From contig NZ_DF968182.1 of the NCBI RefSeq assembly GCF_001192835.1, positions 1,118,968 to 1,182,967 of the forward strand: a stretch of 64,000 bases of DNA, read 5' to 3'. The notes under the pieces are model-generated. The model was given only the letters and a program-made list of their open reading frames with translations, made no database searches and was not told the origin of the DNA. This document shows, piece after piece, positions 15,719-24,549 of this stretch. The position numbers were made by a program, and so were the translations under genes. This DNA is from Lentimicrobium saccharophilum. Its GTDB lineage: Bacteria; Bacteroidota; Bacteroidia; Bacteroidales; Lentimicrobiaceae. Every line of letters starts with the position of its first letter. Positions within the stretch are counted from its first letter, which is position 1.

Positions 15719-17512
15719 ATGGCAAAATATAAAATGCATGTTTTGGTCTGCGGTGGCACAGGGTGTCATGCTTCGGAAAGCGACACGCTGCTCGATAACC
15801 TGAAAACCATTGTTGCCGATAAAGGTCTTGACAATGAGGTTCAGGTGATTGCGACAGGATGTTTCGGCTTTTGCGAGAAAGGTCCCATCGTAAAAATCAT
15901 GCCCGACAACACATTCTACACCCAGGTGAGTCCTGCAGATGCACGGGAGATTGTAGAAGAACATCTGATCAAGGGGCGTAAGGTGAACCGCCTGCTCTAT
16001 GTTGACCCCGAAAACAAGGAGCATATTTCTGATTCCAAACACATGGGCTTCTATAAGAAGCAGCTCAGGATCGCCCTGCGCAACTGCGGTTTTATAGATC
16101 CGGAAAATATTGATGAATACATTTCACGTGACGGCTATGAGGCCCTGGCCAAATGTCTGACCGAAATGACTCCGCAGCAGGTAATTGAGGAGATGAAGAA
16201 GTCGGGTTTGCGTGGACGCGGAGGCGGAGGTTTCTCCACGGGCCTGAAATGGGAAATCACCAGCAAATCAGTATCAGATATAAAATACGTTGTATGCAAT
16301 GCCGATGAAGGAGACCCGGGCGCATTCATGGACCGTTCCATTCTGGAAGGTGACCCCCACTCCGTTATTGAGGCAATGGCCATCTGCGGCTATTGTATCG
16401 GTGCATCATACGGACTGGTATACATCCGGGCTGAATACCCGCTAGCCATCGACCGCCTGAAAACAGCCATTAACCAGGCAAGGGAATATGGACTTCTTGG
16501 AAATGATATCCTTGGCACCGGCTTTGCCTTTGACATTGAACTTCGTTATGGCGCCGGCGCTTTTGTCTGCGGCGAAGAAACTGCACTGATCCATTCAATG
16601 GAGGGACTCAGGGGCGAGCCCACCGTTAAGCCTCCGTTTCCATCTGTTTCAGGATATTATGAAAAACCGACTAACGTCAACAACGTTGAAACATTTGCCA
16701 ACGTGCCCGTTATCATCAACAAAGGTGCAGACTGGTTTGCAAGCATCGGAACCGAGAAATCAAAGGGCACCAAGGTATTCGCCCTTGCCGGAAAGATCAA
16801 CAATGTGGGACTGATAGAAGTTCCCATGGGCACCACTCTTCGCGAAGTAATCTATGAGATTGGCGGCGGTATCAAAGACGGCAAAAAATTCAAGGCTGTT
16901 CAAACCGGAGGACCATCAGGCGGATGCCTTACCGAGAAACACCTTGACACCCCAATTGATTATGACAACCTGCTCGCCAGCGGCTCAATGATGGGCTCCG
17001 GTGGTATGATTGTGATGGATGAGGACGACTGCATGGTTTCTATGGCGAAGTTCTACCTTGACTTCACTGTTGAAGAATCATGCGGAAAATGTTCACCCTG
17101 CCGGATTGGTAACAAGAGGCTTTATGAAATTCTCGATAAAATCACTCAGGGGAAAGGGACCCGCGATGACATCGACAGCCTAAGGAATCTCAGCTATGTG
17201 ATCAAAGACACTGCGCTCTGTGGGCTGGGACAGACCTCTCCCAACCCGGTACTTTCCACCATCGACAATTTCTGGGATGAATATATTGAACATGTTACTG
17301 ACAAGAAATGTCGTTCGGGCCAATGCAAAGCCTTGTTACAATATTACATTGATCCGGAAAATTGCGTTGGTTGTACAGCATGCGCCCGTAATTGCCCCGT
17401 CAATGCAATTTCAGGCGAGCGGAAAGGCATTCATGTAATTGACCAGGCTACCTGTATCAAATGCGGCGCTTGTCTTGAAAAGTGCAAATTCAATGCTGTG
17501 TTTATCAAATAA
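15719..17512 (+). CDS. hydB: NuoF-like flavin subunit of [FeFe]-hydrogenase 2, full length (HydB2)
   Basis: A 597-residue subunit. An N-terminal thioredoxin-like [2Fe-2S] domain (CGGTGCHAS, GCFGFCEKGP) is followed by the NuoF core with GRGGGGFSTGLKW, NADEGDPGAFMDRS and GAFVCGEETAL. Then come the SLBB domain and its [4Fe-4S] site (ESCGKCSPCRIG), and a C-terminal ferredoxin domain with two [4Fe-4S] motifs (CVGCTACARNCP, CIKCGACLEKC). This is the architecture of HydB in electron-bifurcating HydABC complexes, which couple NADH and ferredoxin to H2. HydB1 in the first operon lacks both end domains. Confidence 0.92.
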   Translation: MAKYKMHVLVCGGTGCHASESDTLLDNLKTIVADKGLDNEVQVIATGCFGFCEKGPIVKIMPDNTFYTQVSPADAREIVEEHLIKGRKVNRLLYVDPENKEHISDSKHMGFYKKQLRIALRNCGFIDPENIDEYISRDGYEALAKCLTEMTPQQVIEEMKKSGLRGRGGGGFSTGLKWEITSKSVSDIKYVVCNADEGDPGAFMDRSILEGDPHSVIEAMAICGYCIGASYGLVYIRAEYPLAIDRLKTAINQAREYGLLGNDILGTGFAFDIELRYGAGAFVCGEETALIHSMEGLRGEPTVKPPFPSVSGYYEKPTNVNNVETFANVPVIINKGADWFASIGTEKSKGTKVFALAGKINNVGLIEVPMGTTLREVIYEIGGGIKDGKKFKAVQTGGPSGGCLTEKHLDTPIDYDNLLASGSMMGSGGMIVMDEDDCMVSMAKFYLDFTVEESCGKCSPCRIGNKRLYEILDKITQGKGTRDDIDSLRNLSYVIKDTALCGLGQTSPNPVLSTIDNFWDEYIEHVTDKKCRSGQCKALLQYYIDPENCVGCTACARNCPVNAISGERKGIHVIDQATCIKCGACLEKCKFNAVFIK

Positions 17513-17525
17513 TACCCGGAAAGAA

Positions 17526-19298
17526 ATGGAAACAATTAAATTAACGATAGATAATAAAGTACTTGAGGTAGCCAAGGGCACCACAATACTCAAAGCTGCA
17601 AAGGAGGCCGGAATTCACATCCCTACCCTTTGTTACCTGCATCTCCACGACCTGAATATTGAAAATAAACCCGCCGGATGCCGTGTTTGCGTTGTTGAAG
17701 TTGCCGGCCGCCGCAACCTGGCCCCTGCCTGCGTTACGGAATGTACCGAAGGCATGGTCGTGAGCACCCATAATATAAGGGTACTGAATGCAAGAAAAAC
17801 AGTTCTTGAGCTTATCCTCTCCGACCACCCCACCGATTGCCTTATCTGCGCAAAAAATGGCAACTGTGAACTGCAGACCATGGCTCAGGAATTTGGCATT
17901 CGCAAACTGCATTATGAGGGAGAGCAGTCAACATACCGTGAGGACACCTCCCCTGCCATTATCCGCGATGTGGATAAATGTATCATGTGCCGCCGCTGCG
18001 AGATGATGTGCAACGAAGTTCAGACAGTAGGCGTTCTTTCAGCTGTAAACCGCGGATTTATGTCGGTTGTAGCCCCCGCTTTCGAAATGAACCTTGATCA
18101 CAGTGTCTGTACCTATTGCGGTCAATGTGTGGCCGTTTGTCCGACCGGCGCCCTCACCGAAGTTGACCATACCAATGCCGTTATCAGGGCACTTGCCGAT
18201 CCTACCAAAACGGTAGTAGTTCAGACTGCTCCGGCAGTAAGGGCAGCCCTGGGTGAAGAATTTGGCATGGAGCCGGGCACCCTGGTAACCGGGAAACTTG
18301 CCGCCGCATTGCGCAGGCTGGGCTTCAACTACGTTTTTGATACAGACTTTGCCGCCGACCTCACTATTATGGAAGAAGGAACCGAGCTGCTTGACCGTCT
18401 GACCCGTCATCTGAACGGAGATAAAGATGTTCCGTTGCCGATCCTTACCTCCTGCTGTCCGGGCTGGGTGAGCTTTTTCGAGCACCAGTTCCCTGAAATG
18501 AGGGATATTCCTTCAACGGCGCGCAGTCCGCAGCAGATGTTCGGAGCTATCGCCAAAACTTATTTCGCTGACAAAATCAATGTGAAACGCGAAGACCTGG
18601 TGGTTGTTTCCATTATGCCCTGCCTGGCTAAAAAGTTCGAATGCCAGCGTGATGAATTTGCCACCAACGGCAATCCGGATGTTGACTTCTCCATTTCGAC
18701 CCGCGAATTGGCCCACCTGATCAAGCAGTCGAACATTGAATTCAATGCCCTGCCGGATGAGGATTTCGACAATCCGCTTGGCGAATCCACCGGAGCTGCG
18801 GTTATCTTCGGAACAACCGGAGGGGTGATTGAAGCTGCAGTCCGTACCGCCTATGAGGTGCACACGGGTAAAAAACTTGAGAAAGTTGATTTCGAAGAGT
18901 TGAGGGGAATGGAATATATCCGCGAAGCAACCATTGACTTCAACGGACTTCCGATCAGGATAGGCATTGCGCACGGACTTGGTAATGCGCGTAAACTGCT
19001 GCAGGATATCAAGGACGGAAAATCTGAATTCCATGCGATTGAAATTATGGCCTGCCCGGGCGGTTGCATCGGGGGTGGCGGACAACCCTTACATCATGGA
19101 GATTCTTCCATCATTAAAGCTCGTCAGAAGGCCCTTTATCAGGAAGATACCAATAAGACCATCCGTAAATCGCACGAAAATCCTTACATCATCCAACTTT
19201 ATGAAGAGTTCCTCGGTAAACCGCTGAGTGAAAAATCTCATCACCTGCTTCATACTCATTACTTCGATAAAAGCAAGGAGATAAAAGTTGTAGAATAA
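17526..19298 (+). CDS. hydA: [FeFe]-hydrogenase 2 catalytic subunit (HydA2)
   Basis: A 590-residue catalytic subunit of a trimeric NAD-linked [FeFe]-hydrogenase (group A3 type). Domains in order are a [2Fe-2S] fold, the His-Cys3 site (HPTDCLICAKNGNC), two [4Fe-4S] motifs (CIMCRRCEMMC, CTYCGQCVAVCP), the H-cluster domain and a small-subunit-like tail. H-cluster motifs are canonical: TSCCPGW with Cys310-Cys311, IMPCLAKKFE with Cys366, and EIMACPGGCIGGGGQP with Cys510 and Cys514. ATG 17526 was chosen because it starts right at the [2Fe-2S] domain; the longer frame would overlap hydB2. The maturases HydE, HydF and HydG are not in the window. Confidence 0.94.
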   Translation: METIKLTIDNKVLEVAKGTTILKAAKEAGIHIPTLCYLHLHDLNIENKPAGCRVCVVEVAGRRNLAPACVTECTEGMVVSTHNIRVLNARKTVLELILSDHPTDCLICAKNGNCELQTMAQEFGIRKLHYEGEQSTYREDTSPAIIRDVDKCIMCRRCEMMCNEVQTVGVLSAVNRGFMSVVAPAFEMNLDHSVCTYCGQCVAVCPTGALTEVDHTNAVIRALADPTKTVVVQTAPAVRAALGEEFGMEPGTLVTGKLAAALRRLGFNYVFDTDFAADLTIMEEGTELLDRLTRHLNGDKDVPLPILTSCCPGWVSFFEHQFPEMRDIPSTARSPQQMFGAIAKTYFADKINVKREDLVVVSIMPCLAKKFECQRDEFATNGNPDVDFSISTRELAHLIKQSNIEFNALPDEDFDNPLGESTGAAVIFGTTGGVIEAAVRTAYEVHTGKKLEKVDFEELRGMEYIREATIDFNGLPIRIGIAHGLGNARKLLQDIKDGKSEFHAIEIMACPGGCIGGGGQPLHHGDSSIIKARQKALYQEDTNKTIRKSHENPYIIQLYEEFLGKPLSEKSHHLLHTHYFDKSKEIKVVE

Positions 19299-19368
19299 GG
19301 GAAGATTGCCGGTACGGAAATTTCCTTACCGGCTGAACAAACAACACAAAATCAAAAGAATTCAGATC

Positions 19369-19848
19369 ATGGCAAATATTAAATTATCCGCAGAAAAGCT
19401 TGATGAATTGAAAGCTGTCTGCAAATCGTTTAACAACGATAAGGGAGAACTGATCAATGTGCTGCACAAGGCGCAGGGAATCTTCGGTTATCTTCCCGCG
19501 GAAGTACAGGAAGTGATCGCCAAGGAGTTAAACATCTCCGTTGCTCATGTTTACGGAGTGGTATCTTTTTACTCTTTCTTTACCATGTTACCAAAAGGCG
19601 AGCATCCGGTTTCTATCTGCCTTGGCACAGCCTGCTATGTGCGCGGTGCTGAAAAAGTTATTGATGAATTCAAGCGACTGCTTAACATCAATGTAGGAGA
19701 AACAACCCCCGACGGTAAGTTTTCGCTGGCATGTCTGCGCTGTGTGGGCGCCTGCGGGCTTGCTCCGGTTGTGCTCGTTGGTGAAAAAGTTTACGGGCGT
19801 GTGGCTCCCGAAGGCGTTAAGGATATCGTTGCAGAATACGCTAACTAG
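19369..19848 (+). CDS. hydC: NuoE-like [2Fe-2S] subunit of [FeFe]-hydrogenase 2 (HydC2)
   Basis: A 159-residue thioredoxin-like ferredoxin subunit with YGVVSFYSFF and cluster cysteines CLGTAC (C-x4-C) and CVGAC (C-x3-C). It closes the ten-gene operon, 70 bp after hydA2 and before a strong terminator. The subunit order differs from the first operon (hydC-B-A there, hydB-A-C here), so the two gene sets are not a simple recent tandem duplication. ATG 19369 removes a non-conserved 21-residue extension. Confidence 0.9.
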   Translation: MANIKLSAEKLDELKAVCKSFNNDKGELINVLHKAQGIFGYLPAEVQEVIAKELNISVAHVYGVVSFYSFFTMLPKGEHPVSICLGTACYVRGAEKVIDEFKRLLNINVGETTPDGKFSLACLRCVGACGLAPVVLVGEKVYGRVAPEGVKDIVAEYAN

Positions 19849-19872
19849 TTGTTTTCATTAGTGTTTGGTAGA

Positions 19873-19904
19873 AGCGGCCGGATTATTTCCGGCTGCTTTT
19901 TTTT
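19873..19904 (+). terminator. Rho-independent terminator of the hydrogenase 2 operon
   Basis: A 10-bp stem, AGCGGCCGGA with TCCGGCTGCT (one G-T pair), is followed directly by eight T. Confidence 0.88.
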
Positions 19905-20031
19905 ACACATATAACAAAAATAATTACACTCAAGTTTTAGTTTCATCCGATCCTTATCATGCTATAATCTCGCCTGACCAGGCGATATTTAGCAAGGGGA
20001 TCACGCCCGGGTTAAAATGTGAGAAAAAGAA

Positions 20032-20059
20032 AGAAGGGCTGTCCATGGACAACCCTTCT
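20032..20059 (-). terminator. Rho-independent terminator of sucC
   Basis: AGAAGGG-TGTCC and its complement form a 28-nt near-perfect hairpin with one C-A mismatch. On the minus strand it is followed by TTTCTTTTTCTC. It starts 23 bp after the sucC stop. Confidence 0.78.
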
Positions 20060-20082
20060 AAACCACATTCACAAAACAAAAA

Positions 20083-21276
20083 CTAATTTTCAAGAACTTT
20101 TGTCACCAATTCGGCAGCTTCCTGCAATAATACGGCGGAGAAAACCTTCAGGCCCGAATGCTCAATCAGGACTTTGGCCTCCTCGGCATTGGTACCCTGT
20201 AACCTTACAATTATTGGAATATCAATGGTTCCAATGTTGCGGTATGCATCCACGATACCCTGCGCCACCCGGTCGCAGCGAACAATGCCACCAAAAATAT
20301 TGACCAGGATTACCTTTACATTGGGATCTTTCATGATGATTCTGAAAGCCTGCTCAACCCTTTCGGCATTGGCAGTACCCCCTACATCAAGGAAATTGGC
20401 AGGTTCCCCGCCCGAAAGTTTAATAATATCCATGGTTGCCATGGCCAATCCGGCTCCATTCACCATGCATCCTACATTCCCGCTGAGTTTAACATAATTC
20501 AGATGATGCGCCCCTGCTTCAACTTCGGCGGGATCTTCTTCAGCAAGATCGCGCATGGCAAGCAGATCAGGGTGGCGGAACAGTGCATTCTGGTCAAGGC
20601 GCATTTTACAATCGGCCGCCATAATCAGATTATCGGATGTCTTAAATACCGGATTTATTTCAAGCAAGGCCGCATCACTTCCCATGTAAGCATCATACAG
20701 ACTTTTTACAAATTTCTGCATATTCTTATGGGCAGCTCCTTCAAGTTTGAAGTTATAGGCAATCTTGCGGCACTGGAAATCCTGCAGGCCAACCTTGGGA
20801 TCAACCTCCTCGGTAAATATGAGGTGAGGGGTCTTTTCGGCAACCTCTTCGATATCCATCCCCCCTTCAGTAGAATACATGATCATGACCCTTCCGCTGG
20901 CGCGGTTGAGCAACATACTCATATAAAATTCCCTGGGTTCACTTTCGCCCGGGTAGAAAATATTCTGCTCAACAAGCACTTTACTTACCAACTTCCCACC
21001 GGGTCCTGTCTGCGGAGTTACCAGCGTCATCCCGATAATCTGCGAGGACTTTTCCCAGACCTCATGCAGCGACTGGGCAATCTTAACGCCTCCGCCTTTG
21101 CCTCTGCCCCCGGCATGTATCTGTGCTTTTACCGCCCACCGGTCAGAGTCGGTAATCTGCTGGATTTCTTCGGCGGCTTTTACTGCCAGTTCAGGAGTCT
21201 CGGCAACAATGCCCACAGGCACCGGAACGCCGTAAGAGCGAAGAATTTGTTTTGCCTGAAATTCGTGGAGGTTCAT
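20083..21276 (-). CDS. sucC: Succinyl-CoA synthetase beta subunit, ADP-forming type
   Basis: A 397-residue subunit with an N-terminal ATP-grasp domain (MNLHEFQAKQILRSYGVPVP; AQIHAGGRGKGGGVKI) and a C-terminal CoA-ligase domain (GNVGCMVNGAGLAMATMD; LVNIFGGIVRCDRVAQGI). It makes or uses succinyl-CoA with ATP and phosphate in the citric acid cycle or succinate fermentation. The alpha subunit gene sucD is not adjacent, unlike in most bacteria. The gene is transcribed alone from a divergent promoter region and has its own terminator. Confidence 0.95.
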   Translation of the reverse strand: MNLHEFQAKQILRSYGVPVPVGIVAETPELAVKAAEEIQQITDSDRWAVKAQIHAGGRGKGGGVKIAQSLHEVWEKSSQIIGMTLVTPQTGPGGKLVSKVLVEQNIFYPGESEPREFYMSMLLNRASGRVMIMYSTEGGMDIEEVAEKTPHLIFTEEVDPKVGLQDFQCRKIAYNFKLEGAAHKNMQKFVKSLYDAYMGSDAALLEINPVFKTSDNLIMAADCKMRLDQNALFRHPDLLAMRDLAEEDPAEVEAGAHHLNYVKLSGNVGCMVNGAGLAMATMDIIKLSGGEPANFLDVGGTANAERVEQAFRIIMKDPNVKVILVNIFGGIVRCDRVAQGIVDAYRNIGTIDIPIIVRLQGTNAEEAKVLIEHSGLKVFSAVLLQEAAELVTKVLEN

Positions 21277-21349
21277 GAGGATACGTTTAAACTGAATATT
21301 TAGTAGGTTGAATTAATCACTTTAAGTGCTAATCTTTGAGAAAATCCGG

Positions 21350-21357
21350 TATATTTG
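21350..21357 (+). promoter_or_regulatory. -7 box, possible promoter of the DUF5916 gene
   Basis: TATATTTG matches TAnnTTTG, 155 bp before the ATG at 21513. It is the best plus-strand match in the divergent region. Confidence 0.4.
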
Positions 21358-21402
21358 TCCGGAATCACTGGCTTAAACAAATTAGCCGGCTGTCAGTTCA
21401 AA

Positions 21403-21410
21403 CAAATATA
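21403..21410 (-). promoter_or_regulatory. -7 box, possible promoter of sucC
   Basis: CAAATATA on the plus strand is TATATTTG on the minus strand, about 127 bp before the sucC ATG. Confidence 0.4.
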
Positions 21411-21512
21411 AAAAGTTTTTAATCTTAGTTACAATTTTAAGTTAACCAGAAGTACTATTAATTGAAGAGAGTTGTTTTCATTTCTATTTTATTCCAACTG
21501 CCATCGCCCCCT

Positions 21513-23957
21513 ATGAGAACCTTTGTTCTTCTGTCAATCTGTATTATAAGCATATTTACCTTTTCGTCAGCCTCATTGGCCGGCGTTCCTCCTTCGGCTG
21601 CAATAAACCGGACTGTTACTATTCCTCATATTGATGGCAGAATCTCAGAAGGAGAGTGGACAAATGCCACTGTGCTCAGCGGATTCAGACAATTTGAACC
21701 TGTATCGGATGCCGAGCCGTCTTTCGAAACAACGGTTATGCTGACATATAATGATGAAGCAGTATATATTGCCGCCATCATGTATGACCGGGCTCCCGAC
21801 AGTATCGCCCGGCAGCTGGGTGAACGGGACAATGATGATCTTAATGCCGATTACTTCGGAATTGCCTTTGACACCTATAACAATCAGCAGGATGCTTATT
21901 ATTTCGCCGTTTCCGCTTCCGGAATACAGGTGGATGGCCGGATGCTTGATGAAACATACAGTGCCGTCTGGTACAGTGAAGTTGACATCACCGACTCCGG
22001 ATGGATTGCTGAAATCCGCATCCCTTACTCTGCAATCAGATTTCCAGGCTTGCCCACTCAGGACTGGGGTTTCCAGGCGATAAGAAAAATCAGAAGATAC
22101 CGCGAACAAATCCACTGGGCCCTTGAGGAAAAAGGAGCCGGCAATATTCAGGTGCACTGGGGCAGGCTTACGGGATTTGAAAGTATCAGGCCTCCCCTAC
22201 GCCTGTCATTTACTCCGTACCTTTCTGCCAACATGCAACACAACAGTGATCCCGCGTTCCGCAGTGATCCATGGTCTTTTGCATACAACGGTGGTATGGA
22301 TCTGAAATACGGCATCAATGAAAGTTTCACCCTTGATATGATTTTACTGCCGGATTTCAGCCAGGTACAATCAGACAAAATTCAGAAAAACCTTACTGCA
22401 CTTGAGTTAATTTACGACGAAAACCGGACATTTTTCAATGAAGGCACTGATCTCTTCAACAAGGGAGAACTTTTTTACTCACGGCGCATAGGCCGCACTC
22501 CACTGCGTCATTACATGGTCAATTCTATGCTTGACGAGACGGAAGTCCTGACCCACAATCCGGTAAGTGCAAGACTGTTGAATGCGATAAAATTTAGTGG
22601 CAGAACAGGTTCGGGATTGGGGATAGGGGTTTTCAATGCAGTAACCGGCAATACCTGGGCTACCGCTAAAGATACGGTCAGCGGCAATGAAAGGGAAATC
22701 CTTACAGATCCGGCGACCAACTATAACATTGTGGTGCTCGATCAGGCGCTGCCCAACAATTCTTCTGTTTATTTTATCAATACCAATGTCACCAGACCCG
22801 GGGGCTGGGATGACTCCAATGTCACCGGAGCGGGTGCTACCGTCGGGAACAAAACAAAGACTTACTTTGCAGGACTGAATTTTTCCGCATCCAAGTGGAA
22901 TAAAGCGGGGGCAAATCCCGAATTCTCATGGGGTGAAAATAAAACCGGCTATAATTACGGCGCTTTTCTGATGAAAAGCCGGGGAAAATTCCAGTTTTCG
23001 GTTTACCAGAGTGCACTGGATTCCAATTACAATATCAATGATCTGGGCATCAACCGATACAAAAATCAACAAAACCGGGGGATTTACGTCAGCTACAGGC
23101 TTTATGAACCTTTCGGCATATTCCTAAATTTTTCACAAAGTCTGGGTCTTGATCAGATCAGGGCGCTGAACAATAAAACCAACATCAACACCTTACTCAC
23201 CTATAAGGGCAATACAACATTTAAGAATTACCTGACATTCTGGTGGGGAGTTTCTGTTTCACCATCCGAAAGGTATGATTATTATGAACCCAGAATTTCA
23301 GGAAGGTACTTCCTTAAACCTGGCTACACCCAGGGTTGGATAGGTTTTTCGAGCGATTATCGCAAAAAGCTGGCCATAGACGGTCAGTTCTATTATACAG
23401 CAGAATATGATAAAAAACATTATACATGGTTTGAAATAGGCCCTGTGGTAAGGCTCAGCAACCGGCTGTCATTCAAGCATACGACGGGCCTAGGCGATAA
23501 TCCGGGAGATCTGGGATTTATCGGAGCATACAACAACACTGTGTGGTTTGGCAAAAGAGATGTAAAGACCCTTGAAAATTCTTTCTCCGGCAAGTATATG
23601 GTCAGCCGACTGATTTCAACTTCACTTTTGCTCAGGCATTTCTGGCAAACAGCAGATTATAGAGGTTATTATATTCTGAATGACGATGGCGGCCTGGTGC
23701 CTGATCCCGACCTGGTGTATGATGCAAATTTCAACTACAACTTTTTCAGCATCGACCTTGCCATCGGATGGGAATTTGCGCCGGGCAGCATGCTGAGCCT
23801 GGTATGGAAAAATAATATTGAGAGCGAAAACAAGGCTTATAATATTAAATACCTTGAGAACCTTGATCAATTATTCAATGCTTCACAGCTGAACATGATC
23901 AGCATCAAAGCATTATACCATCTTGATTACCTGATGCTGAAACGAAGAAAGCACTGA
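21513..23957 (+). CDS. DUF5916 family protein with CBM9-like N-domain
   Basis: An 814-residue exported protein. A signal peptide (residues 1-25) is followed by a domain of about 200 residues like the carbohydrate-binding CBM9 family (IDGRISEGEWTNA, DYFGIAFDTYNN, WIAEIRIPYSAIRF). The long C-terminal region has alternating polar and aromatic strands and ends in a strand-like segment, suggesting an outer-membrane beta-barrel. DUF5916 proteins are common in Bacteroidota; no enzymatic function is established. The ATG at 21513 was chosen because the signal peptide starts there; the longer frame begins with a TTG. It is likely monocistronic. Confidence 0.78.
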   Translation: MRTFVLLSICIISIFTFSSASLAGVPPSAAINRTVTIPHIDGRISEGEWTNATVLSGFRQFEPVSDAEPSFETTVMLTYNDEAVYIAAIMYDRAPDSIARQLGERDNDDLNADYFGIAFDTYNNQQDAYYFAVSASGIQVDGRMLDETYSAVWYSEVDITDSGWIAEIRIPYSAIRFPGLPTQDWGFQAIRKIRRYREQIHWALEEKGAGNIQVHWGRLTGFESIRPPLRLSFTPYLSANMQHNSDPAFRSDPWSFAYNGGMDLKYGINESFTLDMILLPDFSQVQSDKIQKNLTALELIYDENRTFFNEGTDLFNKGELFYSRRIGRTPLRHYMVNSMLDETEVLTHNPVSARLLNAIKFSGRTGSGLGIGVFNAVTGNTWATAKDTVSGNEREILTDPATNYNIVVLDQALPNNSSVYFINTNVTRPGGWDDSNVTGAGATVGNKTKTYFAGLNFSASKWNKAGANPEFSWGENKTGYNYGAFLMKSRGKFQFSVYQSALDSNYNINDLGINRYKNQQNRGIYVSYRLYEPFGIFLNFSQSLGLDQIRALNNKTNINTLLTYKGNTTFKNYLTFWWGVSVSPSERYDYYEPRISGRYFLKPGYTQGWIGFSSDYRKKLAIDGQFYYTAEYDKKHYTWFEIGPVVRLSNRLSFKHTTGLGDNPGDLGFIGAYNNTVWFGKRDVKTLENSFSGKYMVSRLISTSLLLRHFWQTADYRGYYILNDDGGLVPDPDLVYDANFNYNFFSIDLAIGWEFAPGSMLSLVWKNNIESENKAYNIKYLENLDQLFNASQLNMISIKALYHLDYLMLKRRKH

Positions 23958-24177
23958 TTTTCCATACCCAGAAGTCAAATACACTTCAGGCCGGGTCCAT
24001 AAAAAAATCGTGCAGCAATTCCGGTCTTCCTATTGATTCATTCGGGTTTATAAATTCAACTGATCAGATATCAGGATATTATACACCATATCAGATTACT
24101 TTTATACTATAAAGCGATATATTACTATAGCCTGGCCGGCATAACCTGCCGGGTTTTAACACGCAAAAATCATCATT

Positions 24178-24318
24178 ATGCTTGCAACACTTAAATTCCC
24201 TATTATGGGTTATGTCAAAATCAGACTCATTGTAAAAAACGGTTACAAGTGGCTGGCTGAACTGATCGGCGCAGAACTTGAAATTGAAGTTACAGAGGAT
24301 GATTTTGTCCTTGATTAA
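24178..24318 (+). CDS. Small hypothetical protein, 46 residues
   Basis: A short frame from ATG 24178 to TAA 24318, too short for routine gene calling. It begins MLATLKFPIMGYVKIRLIV, has a central KNGYKWLAEL segment and ends acidic (TEDDFVLD). Codon usage looks coding: consistent third-position variation, no rare codons, no internal stop. It stands alone between the DUF5916 gene and the ABC ATPase gene, with a GGAAGG/CCTTCC hairpin 38 bp downstream. I do not recognise a family. It could be a small cytoplasmic protein or chance. Confidence 0.4.
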   Translation: MLATLKFPIMGYVKIRLIVKNGYKWLAELIGAELEIEVTEDDFVLD

Positions 24319-24355
24319 TTTTACAAGGGTGTTTAACCCGACTTTTATCCTGGCT

Positions 24356-24382
24356 CAGGAAGGTAATCTTTATCCTTCCCTG
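24356..24382. terminator. Hairpin without T tract
   Basis: CAGGAAGG and CCTTCCCTG flank a TAATCTTTAT loop. It lies after the small frame at 24178-24318 and could attenuate or end its transcript. Confidence 0.35.
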
Positions 24383-24521
24383 CATTGCTTTGGCAAAATC
24401 TGAAAATTCAGATCCCGGCTATTCTGGTATAATGATCCTTCTCTGAATCCGGCCACTTTTCCCCATCGGGCACTTCTTCCATTACTTCTCACCTAAGCAG
24501 GGTGATTTTCGCTTAAACTGT

Positions 24522-24529
24522 TAACTTTG
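24522..24529 (+). promoter_or_regulatory. -7 box of the ABC ATPase gene
   Basis: TAACTTTG matches TAnnTTTG, 20 bp before the ATG at 24550. No clear -33 element was seen. Confidence 0.55.
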
Positions 24530-24549
24530 CATTAAGTTAATTTCATTCT

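Noticed and set aside
20060-20082. Third Rex-like site (CACATTCACAA) near the sucC 3' end
   Set aside because: Only one half-site matches and it lies downstream of a gene, not at a promoter.
19865-20086. 73-codon plus-strand frame after hydC2
   Set aside because: It reads through the hydC2 terminator and the sucC terminator hairpin; non-coding.
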